A DNA stretch of 64,000 nucleotides from assembly GCA_046350455.1 (NCBI GenBank), contig JAXMAM010000004.1:120910-184909 (forward strand), given 5' to 3'. A program made the position numbers and the translations under genes. Origin of the DNA: CAZXGD01 sp046350455. Its GTDB lineage: Bacteria > Planctomycetota > Phycisphaerae > Phycisphaerales > SM1A02. This document shows, in pieces, positions 16,049 to 25,305 of the stretch (its first letter is position 1; each line of letters starts with the position of its first letter). The notes under the pieces were generated by a model that saw only the letters and a program-made list of their open reading frames with translations, ran no database searches and was not told where the DNA came from.

Positions 16049-19000
16049 CTAGCGTAGGGCCGCCAGCGCCCGCTGGGCTGCTGCCAGGTCTGCCTGGGCC
16101 TGCGCCAGCATGGCCTGGGTCTCCTCCACCACCTTGGGGGGAGCCTTGGCCATGTATCCAGCGTTGTTCAGCTTGGACTGGTAGCCGGTGATGGCCTTCT
16201 GGCGGTCTGCGATGGTCTTCTCCAGACGGGTGCGCTCTGCACCTGCGTCCACCGCGTCCACCAGGTTGACCAAGAGCAGTTCCTGGCCCTCAAAGGCCAG
16301 TGGCACAGCGCCAGCAGGTCGGGCTGCCGGGATGCTCTGGATGGCCTCCAGGCCCGCCATGGTCTCCACCACCCCCCCTGCTGCAGCAGCCAGCGCCTGC
16401 ACGGCCTCTGGCGCCAGCAGCGTGATGCGGCGCTTGGGCGCCACCTGGCGTTCACCGCGCAGGTTGCGGATGGCGTCCACCAGCAGCTGCACGCGGGCAA
16501 AGGTGGCCTCTGCGGCTGGGTTGCGCAGGCTGGCCTGCGGAGCGGGCCACGCAGCGCGCGCGCACAACGGGCTGGCTGGCAGCGCCAGGCCGCGCACGCC
16601 CGCAGCGCCTGTCTCCTGCACCGCGGGCCACAGCTGCTCTGTCACAAACGGCATGGCTGGGTGCAGCATGCGCAGGCTGGCGTCCAGCACGGTGCGCAGC
16701 ACCTGCTGCTGCATGGGGTCTGACTTCACCGTGGGCTTGATGGCCTCCAGGTACCAGTCGCACACCTCGCGCCACACAAAGTCGTAGCTGGTGTCCGCCA
16801 CCTCGTTGAAGCGGTAGGTGGCCACTGCTCCGTCGTACGCAGCCACCGCAGCGGCCAGGCGCGAGAGGATCCACTGGTCTGCCAGCGGGCGCGTGGCGGG
16901 GTCAAGATCCACTGCGCCAGGCACATTGGTCAGGCTGCCCAGCGCAAAGCGCGTGGCGTTCCACACCTTGTTGGCAAAGTTGCGGCCCACGTCAAAGCGC
17001 GCAGAGCTGTTGCGGGCCAGCGGCATCTCTGCGGTGGGCGTGGCCTTGCCAGTGGCAGCGCCATACGCGGACACCATCTTCTTGCTGGGATCCTTGGGGC
17101 TGCTCTGAATGGGCTCGCTGACGGTGTAGCCAGCCTGGTCCACAAAGGTGCGCGGCGTGAAGATCTGCCCGGTGTACGGGTCCACCATGTCCACCGGCAT
17201 GCGCACGTCCTGCGTGTCGGTGGAGATCTGCACCAGCGTGAAGCGCAGCGCGTCGGCACCGTGCGTGTGGATGATGTCGCGCGGGTCCACGCCGTTGGCC
17301 AGGCTCTTGGACATCTTTTGACCAAAGCCATCCTGCACCATGGCGTGGATGAACACGTGGCGGAACGGCAGCTGCCCCTGGCGGAAGTAGCGGCTGAACA
17401 TCACCATGCGGCTCACCCACAGCGTGGTGATCTCGCGCGCGGTGGAGAGCACGTTGGAAGGCAGGTAGCGGTCCATGAGGCCGGCCATGTCTGGCCAGCG
17501 CTCTGGCTCTGGCCAGCCCAGCGTGCTGAGCGGCCACAGCGCGCTGCTGAACCAGGTGTCCAGCACGTCGGGATCGCGCACCAGGCCGAGCGCCTCAAAG
17601 GGCTTGGCGTCCAGATCGCGCAGCACGCAGGCAATGATGTCCACCTCTGTGTCCGAAGCCCGCGACACGGTGACATGCGCCACGCCTGGCTTGACCAGCG
17701 CGCGGGCCTGGGCGGCCAGCGAAGGTTCACCAGCGCCGGTGTGCGGCACGCGGCAGTGCCACACTGGGATCTGGTGGCCCCACCACAGCTGGCGGCTGAT
17801 GCACCAGTCGCGCAGGTTCTGGTGCCAGGCCTGGAAGATCTTGGCGTAGCGCGGTGGGAAGAAGCGGAGCTCGCCGTCGCCAGCACGGGCTGGCGCAGCG
17901 GCCACCTCGGCAGGCAGCGGGCCGTCAAGCTGGTCTGGCGCCATGGCGCGCAGCGCAGCGCCGCGCATGCGGTCGTCGGTGACGCGCACGTACCACTGGT
18001 CGCTCAGGTAGGGCTCCACTGGCACGTGGCTGCGATAGCTGTGGCCCACCGAGTGCCGGTAGGGCTTCACGTTCTCCAGCAGTCCGTGCTCCTTGAACCA
18101 CGCCACGATGCGCGTGCGGGCTTCCTGGCGCTCCAGGCCCACGAACGCGCGCGCCTCGGCGCTGACGTCCGTCCAGCCATGGCGGTCGCTGATGGAGGCG
18201 TCTGGCGCCATGACGTTGATGGCGGCCAGGCTGTGGCGGATGCCCAGGTCCCAGTCGTTGGGGTCGTGCGCAGGCGTCACCTTCAGGAAGCCGCTGGCAA
18301 ACTGCGCCTTGGGGTCAGCAGGATCGCCGCCCAGCTCCACTGGCATGACCACGTAGTCGTCTTCGATGATGGGGATCACGCGGCCCACGATGGGCAGGCG
18401 CACCTTCTTGCCGCGCAGCGCTGCGGCGCGCGGGTCGCGCGGGTTGACGCCCACGGCGGTGTCGCCCAGCATGGTCTCGGGGCGCGTGGTAGCCACGGTG
18501 ACGTGGCCGCTGCCATCCTCCAGCGGGTAGCGCAGGTAGTAGAAGTGGCCGTCCACCTCCTCCATCTCCACCTCGTCGTCGGCCAGCGCAGTCTGCGTGG
18601 CGGGGTCCCAGTTCACCAGGCGCTTGCCGCGGTAGATGAGGCCGTCTGAGAAGAGTCGGAAGAACGCCTGGCGCACCGCGGCGCCGCACACCTCGTCCAT
18701 GGTGAAGCGGGTGCGATCAAAGTCGCAGGAGGCGCCCATGGCGCGCAGCTGCGCCAGGATGGTGGCTTCGTACTCGTCCTTCCAGGCCTGCACCAGCGCC
18801 ACGAACTCAGCGCGCGTGAAGTCGGTGCGGCGCTTGCCCTGCTGCGCCAGGCGGCGCTCCACCACCGCCTGCGTGGCGATGCCAGCGTGGTCTGTGCCGG
18901 GCATCCACAGCGTGTTGCGGCCCTGCATGCGGTGGTAGCGCGCAAGCACGTCCTGCAGCGTGTTGTTCAGCGCGTGGCCCAGGTGCAGCGCGGCTGTCAC

Positions 19001-19186
19001 GTTGGGCGGCGGAATGAAGATGGAGTACGGCTGGCCGCTGGCAGCAGGGTCTGCGTGGAATGCGCGGGCGGCTTCCCAGCGCTGCCATGCAACAGGCTCT
19101 GCGTCCGCCGGCGTGTAGGCTTTGGCGAGCGTGTTGTGGGCGCCCGGTGCGGGCGCGGCAGAAGGTGCGGAGGAAGCGCTGGACAT
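16049..19186 (-). CDS. valS: Valyl-tRNA synthetase
   Basis: ValRS charges tRNA-Val and hydrolyses mischarged threonyl-tRNA. The 1045-residue class I enzyme has the HIGH-type motif HLGH at 68-71 (FIPPPNVTAALHLGHALN), the editing domain (VATTRPETMLGDTAVGVNP, LKVTPAHDPNDWDLG), ISRQLWWGHQIPVW, and KMSKS at 624-628. The anticodon-binding region follows, and the C-terminal coiled-coil arm is RTRLEKTIADRQKAITGY onward. ATG 19186 is the only family-like start. It overlaps by two bases the start codon of the divergent TPR lipoprotein, so its promoter must lie inside that gene. Confidence 0.97.
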   Translation of the reverse strand: MSSASSAPSAAPAPGAHNTLAKAYTPADAEPVAWQRWEAARAFHADPAASGQPYSIFIPPPNVTAALHLGHALNNTLQDVLARYHRMQGRNTLWMPGTDHAGIATQAVVERRLAQQGKRRTDFTRAEFVALVQAWKDEYEATILAQLRAMGASCDFDRTRFTMDEVCGAAVRQAFFRLFSDGLIYRGKRLVNWDPATQTALADDEVEMEEVDGHFYYLRYPLEDGSGHVTVATTRPETMLGDTAVGVNPRDPRAAALRGKKVRLPIVGRVIPIIEDDYVVMPVELGGDPADPKAQFASGFLKVTPAHDPNDWDLGIRHSLAAINVMAPDASISDRHGWTDVSAEARAFVGLERQEARTRIVAWFKEHGLLENVKPYRHSVGHSYRSHVPVEPYLSDQWYVRVTDDRMRGAALRAMAPDQLDGPLPAEVAAAPARAGDGELRFFPPRYAKIFQAWHQNLRDWCISRQLWWGHQIPVWHCRVPHTGAGEPSLAAQARALVKPGVAHVTVSRASDTEVDIIACVLRDLDAKPFEALGLVRDPDVLDTWFSSALWPLSTLGWPEPERWPDMAGLMDRYLPSNVLSTAREITTLWVSRMVMFSRYFRQGQLPFRHVFIHAMVQDGFGQKMSKSLANGVDPRDIIHTHGADALRFTLVQISTDTQDVRMPVDMVDPYTGQIFTPRTFVDQAGYTVSEPIQSSPKDPSKKMVSAYGAATGKATPTAEMPLARNSSARFDVGRNFANKVWNATRFALGSLTNVPGAVDLDPATRPLADQWILSRLAAAVAAYDGAVATYRFNEVADTSYDFVWREVCDWYLEAIKPTVKSDPMQQQVLRTVLDASLRMLHPAMPFVTEQLWPAVQETGAAGVRGLALPASPLCARAAWPAPQASLRNPAAEATFARVQLLVDAIRNLRGERQVAPKRRITLLAPEAVQALAAAAGGVVETMAGLEAIQSIPAARPAGAVPLAFEGQELLLVNLVDAVDAGAERTRLEKTIADRQKAITGYQSKLNNAGYMAKAPPKVVEETQAMLAQAQADLAAAQRALAALR

Positions 19187-20192
19187 GGGCGAGCAAGTCT
19201 ACGGGAAGCACGCCGGGGCCTGGATGTTGGCCGGCGCGCTGGCGCTTGCTGCAGCGGGCTGCGGCAAGCCTGCAGCGCCGCCAGCCCAGCCGCCAGTATC
19301 TGCCCAGGTGGTGGACACAGCCATCCAGAGCGCAGAGAGCTACCTGGCTGCCCAGAAGCCGCGCGAAGCGGTGCAGGTGGCGGCGCGCCTGGCGCAGGAG
19401 GCTCCCACGCTGATGCGCGTGCATGAGATCCATGCGCGCGCGCTGGTGGCGCTGGCGCTGGACCGCGAGACCACGCCTGCAGACCGCCAGGCCTTCCTTG
19501 GCCAGGCTGCCGACGCCTACGACCGCGCAGCAGCGCTGGACTCCACGAACGCCGCCCTGCAGCACGCAGCTGGCGTGGTGAGCGACACGGCTGGACGCGC
19601 TGCCGCGGCCCGGGCGCACTACCAGGCCGCGCACGAGGCAGAACCCGGCAACGCGCAGTACCTGCTCTACCTGGGCTCGGCCGTGGCCCGCGCTGGCGAC
19701 CTGGACGGAGCGCTGCCGCTCCTCCAGCAGGCAGCGAAGGCTTCTCCCTCCTCGCCAGATCCACGGGCAGCGCTGGCCGATCTCTATGTTCGAAGGGGCG
19801 ACCTGCAAGCCGCCCGCGCAGCCATCCAGGAAGCGCGGCGGCTGGCGCCTGGAAGTCTTGAACTGCGCCTGGCCGACGCGCGCATGCGCCGACTGGACAA
19901 GCACCCAGAAGAGACGCTGGACCTCCTGATGGCGCTCGACCCCCCTGTGCAGGCGCAGCCCGGCGTGGCAGAGGAGCTGGCGCTGGCACACCTGGCGCTT
20001 GGCGACGTGCTGCGCGCAGCGCAGGCATTGGAGGCCAGCGCGCACGCTGCACCCGATGACTGGCGCCGCGCGCGCCGCGCCAGCCAGGCGTGGCTGCAGG
20101 CTGGCGACCCGGTGCGCGCCGAGATGTGGGAGCGCGCTGCGCAGGGCGCTGGTGCGCCGTCAGCAGAGCCAGCGCCCGCCGTCCAGCCGTAG
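19185..20192 (+). CDS. TPR-repeat lipoprotein
   Basis: A 335-residue lipoprotein. The short signal MGEQVYGKHAGAW..LALAAAGC ends in a lipobox at C26. The mature part is a run of TPR-like helical pairs (AADAYDRAAALDSTNAAL, ARAHYQAAHEAEPGNAQYLLYLGSAVARAGDL, AALADLYVRRGDLQAARAAI). It is probably a periplasmic scaffold with unknown partner. ATG 19185 is chosen because it gives the lipobox at the normal distance; the frame is open from 19122. The start codon overlaps that of valS on the other strand. Its 3' end overlaps the convergent SDR gene by 33 bases. Confidence 0.75.
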   Translation: MGEQVYGKHAGAWMLAGALALAAAGCGKPAAPPAQPPVSAQVVDTAIQSAESYLAAQKPREAVQVAARLAQEAPTLMRVHEIHARALVALALDRETTPADRQAFLGQAADAYDRAAALDSTNAALQHAAGVVSDTAGRAAAARAHYQAAHEAEPGNAQYLLYLGSAVARAGDLDGALPLLQQAAKASPSSPDPRAALADLYVRRGDLQAARAAIQEARRLAPGSLELRLADARMRRLDKHPEETLDLLMALDPPVQAQPGVAEELALAHLALGDVLRAAQALEASAHAAPDDWRRARRASQAWLQAGDPVRAEMWERAAQGAGAPSAEPAPAVQP

Positions 20193-20906
20193 GAACTGGC
20201 CAGTCACATAGGGCAGCTCCAGCGCCAGCGCGCACACAGCGCGGCCCACGTCCTCTGGCGTGCCAGGCCGGGCCAGCGGGATGCGCGCCTCGTATCGCTG
20301 CTTGAGCGATGGGTCTGCGCTGTCTGGCCAGGCCACCACCCCAGGCAGGATGGCGTTCACGCGCACCTGCGGCGCCAGCGCCACAGCCAGCGCCTGCACC
20401 ATGCCGTGCAGCGCAGCCTTGCTCATGAGGTAGCTGGTGTAGCCAGGCAGGGGTCGGCCATCTGCATGGATGTCGCCCAGCGCCACCACCAGCGCACCCC
20501 CCTCCAGCGTGGAGCGGCGCAGCACAGGCAGCAGCCCCTGCGTGAGGAGGAGCGGCGCGACGGCGTTCACCGTGGCGTCCGCCAGCGCGTCCTGCGCGGT
20601 GATGGAACCCACCGGTGCCGCGTGGTAGCGGCTGGCGTTCAGCACCACCACATCCAGCGGGCTGGTGATGCTGGCTGCAAGCTGCTCCACCTGCGCAAGG
20701 TCTGCCAGGTCCAGCGCTGCCTTGCGCACGGTGATGGACATGCCAGCCGCAGCAGCCGCCTGCTGCGCCAGCGCCTGGGTCTGGTCCAGTTCTGCTGCGC
20801 TGGTGTGCCGGGTGAGCACCAGGTTGAACCCACGCGCAGCCAGCGCCAGCGCTGTGGCGCGCCCAACGCGGCGGGATGCGCCGGTGACCAAGGCTGTGGG
20901 CTGCAT
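20160..20906 (-). CDS. Pteridine-reductase-like short-chain dehydrogenase
   Basis: A 248-residue Rossmann-fold oxidoreductase. The N-terminus MQPTALVTGASRRVGRATAL holds the TGxxxxxG-type motif with the double Arg typical of NADPH-dependent pteridine reductases (FolM/PTR1-like). VVLNASRYH replaces the usual NNAG. ALGDIHADGRPLPGYTSYLM carries the Asp-Ile-His-Ala-Asp motif of that group and the YxxxK active site (Tyr and Lys in SYLMSKAALH). It may reduce dihydrobiopterin or dihydrofolate, which is inferred. ATG 20906 is preferred over ATG 20918: a TATGCT box lies 7 bases upstream of 20906. It overlaps the TPR gene tail to tail by 33 bases. Confidence 0.8.
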   Translation of the reverse strand: MQPTALVTGASRRVGRATALALAARGFNLVLTRHTSAAELDQTQALAQQAAAAAGMSITVRKAALDLADLAQVEQLAASITSPLDVVVLNASRYHAAPVGSITAQDALADATVNAVAPLLLTQGLLPVLRRSTLEGGALVVALGDIHADGRPLPGYTSYLMSKAALHGMVQALAVALAPQVRVNAILPGVVAWPDSADPSLKQRYEARIPLARPGTPEDVGRAVCALALELPYVTGQFLRLDGGRWLC

Positions 20907-20913
20907 GGCGGCC

Positions 20914-20919
20914 AGCATA
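20914..20919 (-). promoter_or_regulatory. -10 box (TATGCT) of the SDR gene
   Basis: TATGCT ends 7 bases before ATG 20906 on the minus strand. It is back to back with the -10 of the AsmA-like gene at 20939, so the 46-base divergent gap holds two compact promoters. Confidence 0.45.
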
Positions 20920-20938
20920 GGGTGGTCCGGGCCTCACC

Positions 20939-20944
20939 TACACT
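20939..20944 (+). promoter_or_regulatory. -10 box (TACACT) of the AsmA-like gene
   Basis: TACACT ends 8 bases before ATG 20953. There is no Shine-Dalgarno sequence. Confidence 0.45.
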
Positions 20945-20952
20945 CTGCGTGG

Positions 20953-23900
20953 ATGAGCCGCCCCCCGCGCGGAAAACAGCTCTGGCGCCTGCCCTCTGAC
21001 CTGGGATCCCAGCTGGGATCGCAGCTGGGCACCCACCTGGGTCCTCATCTCAGCACAGCCGGCGCGCAGGTGGCGCGCGTGGCCAAGGCAACCAAGCTGG
21101 ATCGGCTGAAGCCCCGCGTGCGCAAGCGCACGGTGGCACTGGTGGCCATGCTGATACTCATCGCCCTGGTGATCGCTGGCTGGGCGGTGCTGCGGCAGAC
21201 CGCGCTCATCCGCGAGACGTTGGAGGCGCAGCTCTCCGAGAGCTTTGGCGCCAAGGTGAGCATCGCCAGCGCGCAATGGGACGGCTGGGACACGGTGGAG
21301 GCCACCAACCTGGTGCTGCGCGTGCCCGGCTGGCCTGCGCCTGCAGACGAGGTGGCCACCATCCGCCGGGCAGTGGTCATCTTCCGCCCCACTGGCCTCC
21401 TGGGTGGCACGCTGGAGCTGGTGGACATGGAGATCGAGGGCCTGACCCTGCGGCTGATGGAGCAGGAAGGCGGCGCGCAGCAGTTCAACTTCCTGGCGCT
21501 GAAGCCCAAGCCAGGCGGCACCGGGCGCGTGAGCCAGCCGCAGAAGGCCATGCTGCGCGACCTCCGGCTGGAGCTGGGATACGTCCATGAAGGCAAGGTG
21601 GAGGTGATCACGCGCCGCACCTTTGTCGGCGACTTTGAGCACGTGCCGGACGAACCGTCGCTCTACTCCTTCCGCCTGCAGCAGACCGAGGAAGACGGCG
21701 GACCGCCCAAGGGCGACCCCATCCGCATGTTCGGCACGTGGAACGAGGTGAGCTACTCCTACGAATTCACGCTGGACAGCCTGCCCATCGGTCCATCCAC
21801 CATCGCGCTCCTGCCCATGCAGGCGCGCACCTGGGCGCAGCGGGCCAGTCTCACGGGACGCATTGACAGCGCCAGGTTCAGCGGCAGCACCAACGATCCA
21901 CTGAAGGCTGCGGAGGTCCAGATCAGCAACGTGCAGATGCGCGACCGCGACTGGGTGCGCGCCCTCACATGGTCCCGCATGGTGGGCGACACCATCACGC
22001 CCATCAAGGGCGAGCTGTCCGCACGGCTCTCGCAGGCCACCATTGCAGTGCGTGGAAGCTCGCTGGAGTTCGACACCAGCGACGCGCACCTGCTGCCTGG
22101 CACGCGTGGTTCTGGCGCCGTGGAGATCCCTGTGGACCTGCATGTGGTGGTGGACCTGAACCCCACTGGGCTACCTGCGTTCAAGGTGGACACTTCGGAG
22201 AGCTGGTTCGATCAGGCTCTGAACACCGCGCCCTTCTCGCTGCGCCTGCGCCTGAGCAGCGTGAGCGCCCAGCCGCTGGCCGACGGGTCGCCGCGCCCGG
22301 TGGAGCTGCCGGACGTGGCCATCAAGGCGCTGCGCGAGTTTGGCGCACGCGACTGGCTGGCAGACGTGGACCTGAGCGCGTCCCGCGCGCGCGCCACCCA
22401 GGACGAGAACGGCGCATGGCTGGCCAAGCCCATGGAGATTCGCGGCCGCCTGGCGCTGTCGGACGGCACCATCCGGTACCGCGCCTTCCCCTACCAGCTG
22501 GACCGCGTGTCTGGCGTGCTGGCCCTGGAAGGCGACCATGTGCGCGTGGAAGACCTGAGCGGCCGAGGCTCTGGCAGCGCCGTGCTGCATCTGAACGGAG
22601 AGGTGGTGCTGAAGCAGCCGGATCCGGGCTTCGACATTCGCGCGGTGGGCACCCAGGTGCCGGTGGACGCGCGCCTCCGCTCCTCCTTTGATGGTGCCAC
22701 CGCCAAGATCTTCACCACGCTCTTTGACGAAGGCTCCTACGAATCGCTGCACGAAGCTGGACTGGCCGACGAGACGCAGAAGCCCGGCGGGCTGGTGGAC
22801 TTTGATCTGCGCGTGAAGCACGTGTCCGGCGACAGCGACAACGTGATCACCACGGGAAGCGTGAACGTGCACGAGGCCACGGTGGTCATCCACGAGTTCC
22901 CGCTGCCACTGAAGGTGAAGGGCTCGCTGACGCTGGAGGACGAACGCGTGACGCTGGACGGGAACGGCATGCAGGCGTCCACGCAGAGCGGCGGCACAGG
23001 CGTGATCAGCGGCCGCGTGGACCTCCCGCGCGTGGGAGACGAGCGCCGCACCGAGACGCACCTGGTCTTTGACTTCCACCACCAGACGTTCACGCCGCTC
23101 CTGCTGGCGGCCATTCCAGCCAGCTTCGACGGTGCAGAGCCACCACCACCCGGGTGGCCGGGCAAGGTGTTCTCATCCACTGCGCAGATCCTGCAGGCCC
23201 TGGGCGTGCAGGGCAGCATGGACATCAGCGGCAGCGTGCAGACCCAGCCAGACGGCGACGACCGCGTGGAGACCGTGGTGCGCCTGCACGATGGGAGCGT
23301 GAATCCGCGCCCTAACCTGCCGCGCACGCTGCGCAAATTTGGGCTGAGCTGGCCCGGACAGCTGGCGCTCACCGACGTGACCGGCACCATCCACTTGAAC
23401 CCAGAGATGGTGGAGGTGAAGGAGGCCACCGCCAAGCGCGACGGCGGCACAGCCACGGCGCGCGCCAAATTCGCGCCCAACGGGCAGTTCGGCGCGCTGC
23501 GCGTGGAGCTGAAGGACTTCCCCTTCAAGCGCGATCTGATCGGCATCGCAGACGACGGCAATCTGGCAGACGCCTATCGCGCATGGGACGCGCTGCAGCC
23601 CACTGGCACGTTCGACGGCACGGTCACCTGGCGGCGCGACGAAGGAAGCGTGACCACGTATGCCGAGGCGTTCCCGCGCACACTGACACTGGTGGGCTCG
23701 CAGAAACTGGAGCCGCAATGCGGCCAGTTTGTGTATCGCGACGGCACCGTGGAGGTGCGGGACCTGGACCTGCGCGGCGCATCAGCGGAGGGTGAGCCGC
23801 TCCATGTGGAGGCGTCGGGCATGCTGGTTGGTCCAACAGTGGACTTCCATGCCACCGCCAGCGGCGTGCGCATCGCAACCCCGCTGGTGCGTGGCGCGCT

Positions 23901-25293
23901 GGCTGCCGGAGGCCGCCAAGGCATCCAGGATGCCGTGGACGAATGGCACCTGGACGGCATGCTGGACGCGGACCTGTGGCTGGGGGGCGCGGCGCCAACC
24001 GACTGGCGCCTGTCGTTGAGCCCCAGCTGGCTGTCCGCCGCGCGTGAGGACGCCCCCGTGACGCTCAAGATCCACTCTGGCACCATCACTGCGTCGCCAG
24101 AGGGAGCGCGCTTTGAGGCGCTGCGCGCCAGCGTGCCCACCGGCTGGCTGGAGCTGAACGGGCTCATCTCGCCTGCAGCGCCAAGCGGCACGCGCACTGA
24201 TCTGACGCTGAGCATGAACCTGGCGCGATGGAGCGACGATGTGGAGGGCCTGCTGCCATCCTCCGCGCAGGACGCGCTGCGCGGAATCGAGTTTGACACC
24301 ACAGGCCTGGTGCAGAGCGATGGCCTGCGCATCGAGTACGAGGACGTGGATGGCCAGACGCCGCAGGCCCGCGTGACGGGCGAGCTGCTCATGGCGGGTG
24401 GCTCGTTCAAGGCGGGGACGCCCTTTGCAGAGGCCGACGGCACGCTTACCTTTGACCTTGCCACGCGTCAGGGCAATGCTTCAGGCGCGATTGACCTGCG
24501 CTTTGCGCGCATGGACGTGGTTGGCCGCGAGGCCACCGACGTCACCGCGGCGCTGCGATTTGACGCCGAGCATGACCAGGTGACGCTGGAGGACCTGTGC
24601 GGGCACATGTATGGCGGGCGCGTGGTGGGCCGAGCGGTCTCGGAAATGGGGAGCAGCTACTCCGCAACGATTGTCTTTGCCAATGTTGGCTTTGCCTCGT
24701 TTGCAGAGGCTACTGACACCCCGGAGCAGCGATCCTCCGCACGGGTCGCGCGCGCTGGCCACGAGGGCCCTGGCCGCATGCGTGGGCGCTTTGAGCTGCA
24801 TGGCACCGTGGGCCAGCCAGAACTGCAGCGCGGCGTGGGCCGCGTGGTGGTGAACGACGCCCGCATGATGGAGTTCCCGCTCGGCCTGAGCATCCTGCAG
24901 CTGTCGCAGCTGATGCTTCCGCTCAACGCCTCCATGGAGCGGGCCGACGCAGAGTTCGAGATCAAGGGCGATGTGCTCTCCTTCAAGAAGTTCGAGATCG
25001 CCAGCTCCACGCTGCGCCTGGAAGGCTCGGGCAGCCTGTCGCTGAGCGACGGCGACCTGGCCCTGCGCTTCCGCAACCGCGGAACCCTGCCGCTGGTCAG
25101 CGATCTGTTTGGCGCCTTCGTGGGCGACCAGATGTTCATGATTGATGTCGGTGGCACGCTGCAAGCTCCGCAGCCACGCATGGTGCCCATCCCCATCCTG
25201 AGCCCAGAGCCATCCCTCCCAGCGTCAGGCAGGACCAGAACCACTCCAGAAGTGCAAGCCCAGGCCAACCCAGGCGCGGCCGGCCGCGTATGA
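20953..25293 (+). CDS. Large AsmA-like membrane-anchored protein
   Basis: A 1446-residue protein with a basic, repetitive N-terminus, one transmembrane helix (about 60-80, VALVAMLILIALVIAGWAVL) and a very long beta-rich periplasmic part. The opening after the helix (LEAQLSESFGAKVSIASAQW), the layer-like repeats and the closing segments (LSILQLSQLMLPLNASMERADAEFEIKGD-type text, LRLEGSGSLSLSDG, PLVSDLFGAFVGDQMFMIDVGGTL) are those of the AsmA superfamily. These proteins are thought to be bridge-like carriers moving phospholipid to the outer membrane. The frame is open from 20665, but ATG 20953 sits after a TACACT box. Four 12-base tandem repeats lie near the start. The LOG gene follows after 12 bases. 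Confidence 0.85.
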   Translation: MSRPPRGKQLWRLPSDLGSQLGSQLGTHLGPHLSTAGAQVARVAKATKLDRLKPRVRKRTVALVAMLILIALVIAGWAVLRQTALIRETLEAQLSESFGAKVSIASAQWDGWDTVEATNLVLRVPGWPAPADEVATIRRAVVIFRPTGLLGGTLELVDMEIEGLTLRLMEQEGGAQQFNFLALKPKPGGTGRVSQPQKAMLRDLRLELGYVHEGKVEVITRRTFVGDFEHVPDEPSLYSFRLQQTEEDGGPPKGDPIRMFGTWNEVSYSYEFTLDSLPIGPSTIALLPMQARTWAQRASLTGRIDSARFSGSTNDPLKAAEVQISNVQMRDRDWVRALTWSRMVGDTITPIKGELSARLSQATIAVRGSSLEFDTSDAHLLPGTRGSGAVEIPVDLHVVVDLNPTGLPAFKVDTSESWFDQALNTAPFSLRLRLSSVSAQPLADGSPRPVELPDVAIKALREFGARDWLADVDLSASRARATQDENGAWLAKPMEIRGRLALSDGTIRYRAFPYQLDRVSGVLALEGDHVRVEDLSGRGSGSAVLHLNGEVVLKQPDPGFDIRAVGTQVPVDARLRSSFDGATAKIFTTLFDEGSYESLHEAGLADETQKPGGLVDFDLRVKHVSGDSDNVITTGSVNVHEATVVIHEFPLPLKVKGSLTLEDERVTLDGNGMQASTQSGGTGVISGRVDLPRVGDERRTETHLVFDFHHQTFTPLLLAAIPASFDGAEPPPPGWPGKVFSSTAQILQALGVQGSMDISGSVQTQPDGDDRVETVVRLHDGSVNPRPNLPRTLRKFGLSWPGQLALTDVTGTIHLNPEMVEVKEATAKRDGGTATARAKFAPNGQFGALRVELKDFPFKRDLIGIADDGNLADAYRAWDALQPTGTFDGTVTWRRDEGSVTTYAEAFPRTLTLVGSQKLEPQCGQFVYRDGTVEVRDLDLRGASAEGEPLHVEASGMLVGPTVDFHATASGVRIATPLVRGALAAGGRQGIQDAVDEWHLDGMLDADLWLGGAAPTDWRLSLSPSWLSAAREDAPVTLKIHSGTITASPEGARFEALRASVPTGWLELNGLISPAAPSGTRTDLTLSMNLARWSDDVEGLLPSSAQDALRGIEFDTTGLVQSDGLRIEYEDVDGQTPQARVTGELLMAGGSFKAGTPFAEADGTLTFDLATRQGNASGAIDLRFARMDVVGREATDVTAALRFDAEHDQVTLEDLCGHMYGGRVVGRAVSEMGSSYSATIVFANVGFASFAEATDTPEQRSSARVARAGHEGPGRMRGRFELHGTVGQPELQRGVGRVVVNDARMMEFPLGLSILQLSQLMLPLNASMERADAEFEIKGDVLSFKKFEIASSTLRLEGSGSLSLSDGDLALRFRNRGTLPLVSDLFGAFVGDQMFMIDVGGTLQAPQPRMVPIPILSPEPSLPASGRTRTTPEVQAQANPGAAGRV
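21001..21048 (+). repeat. Four tandem 12-base units in the AsmA-like gene
   Basis: Four successive 12-base units, each beginning CTGGG, encode LGSQ LGSQ LGTH LGPH before the transmembrane helix. The first two units are nearly identical; the last two have drifted. Confidence 0.6.
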
Positions 25294-25305
25294 CACCCAT
25301 CCCCC

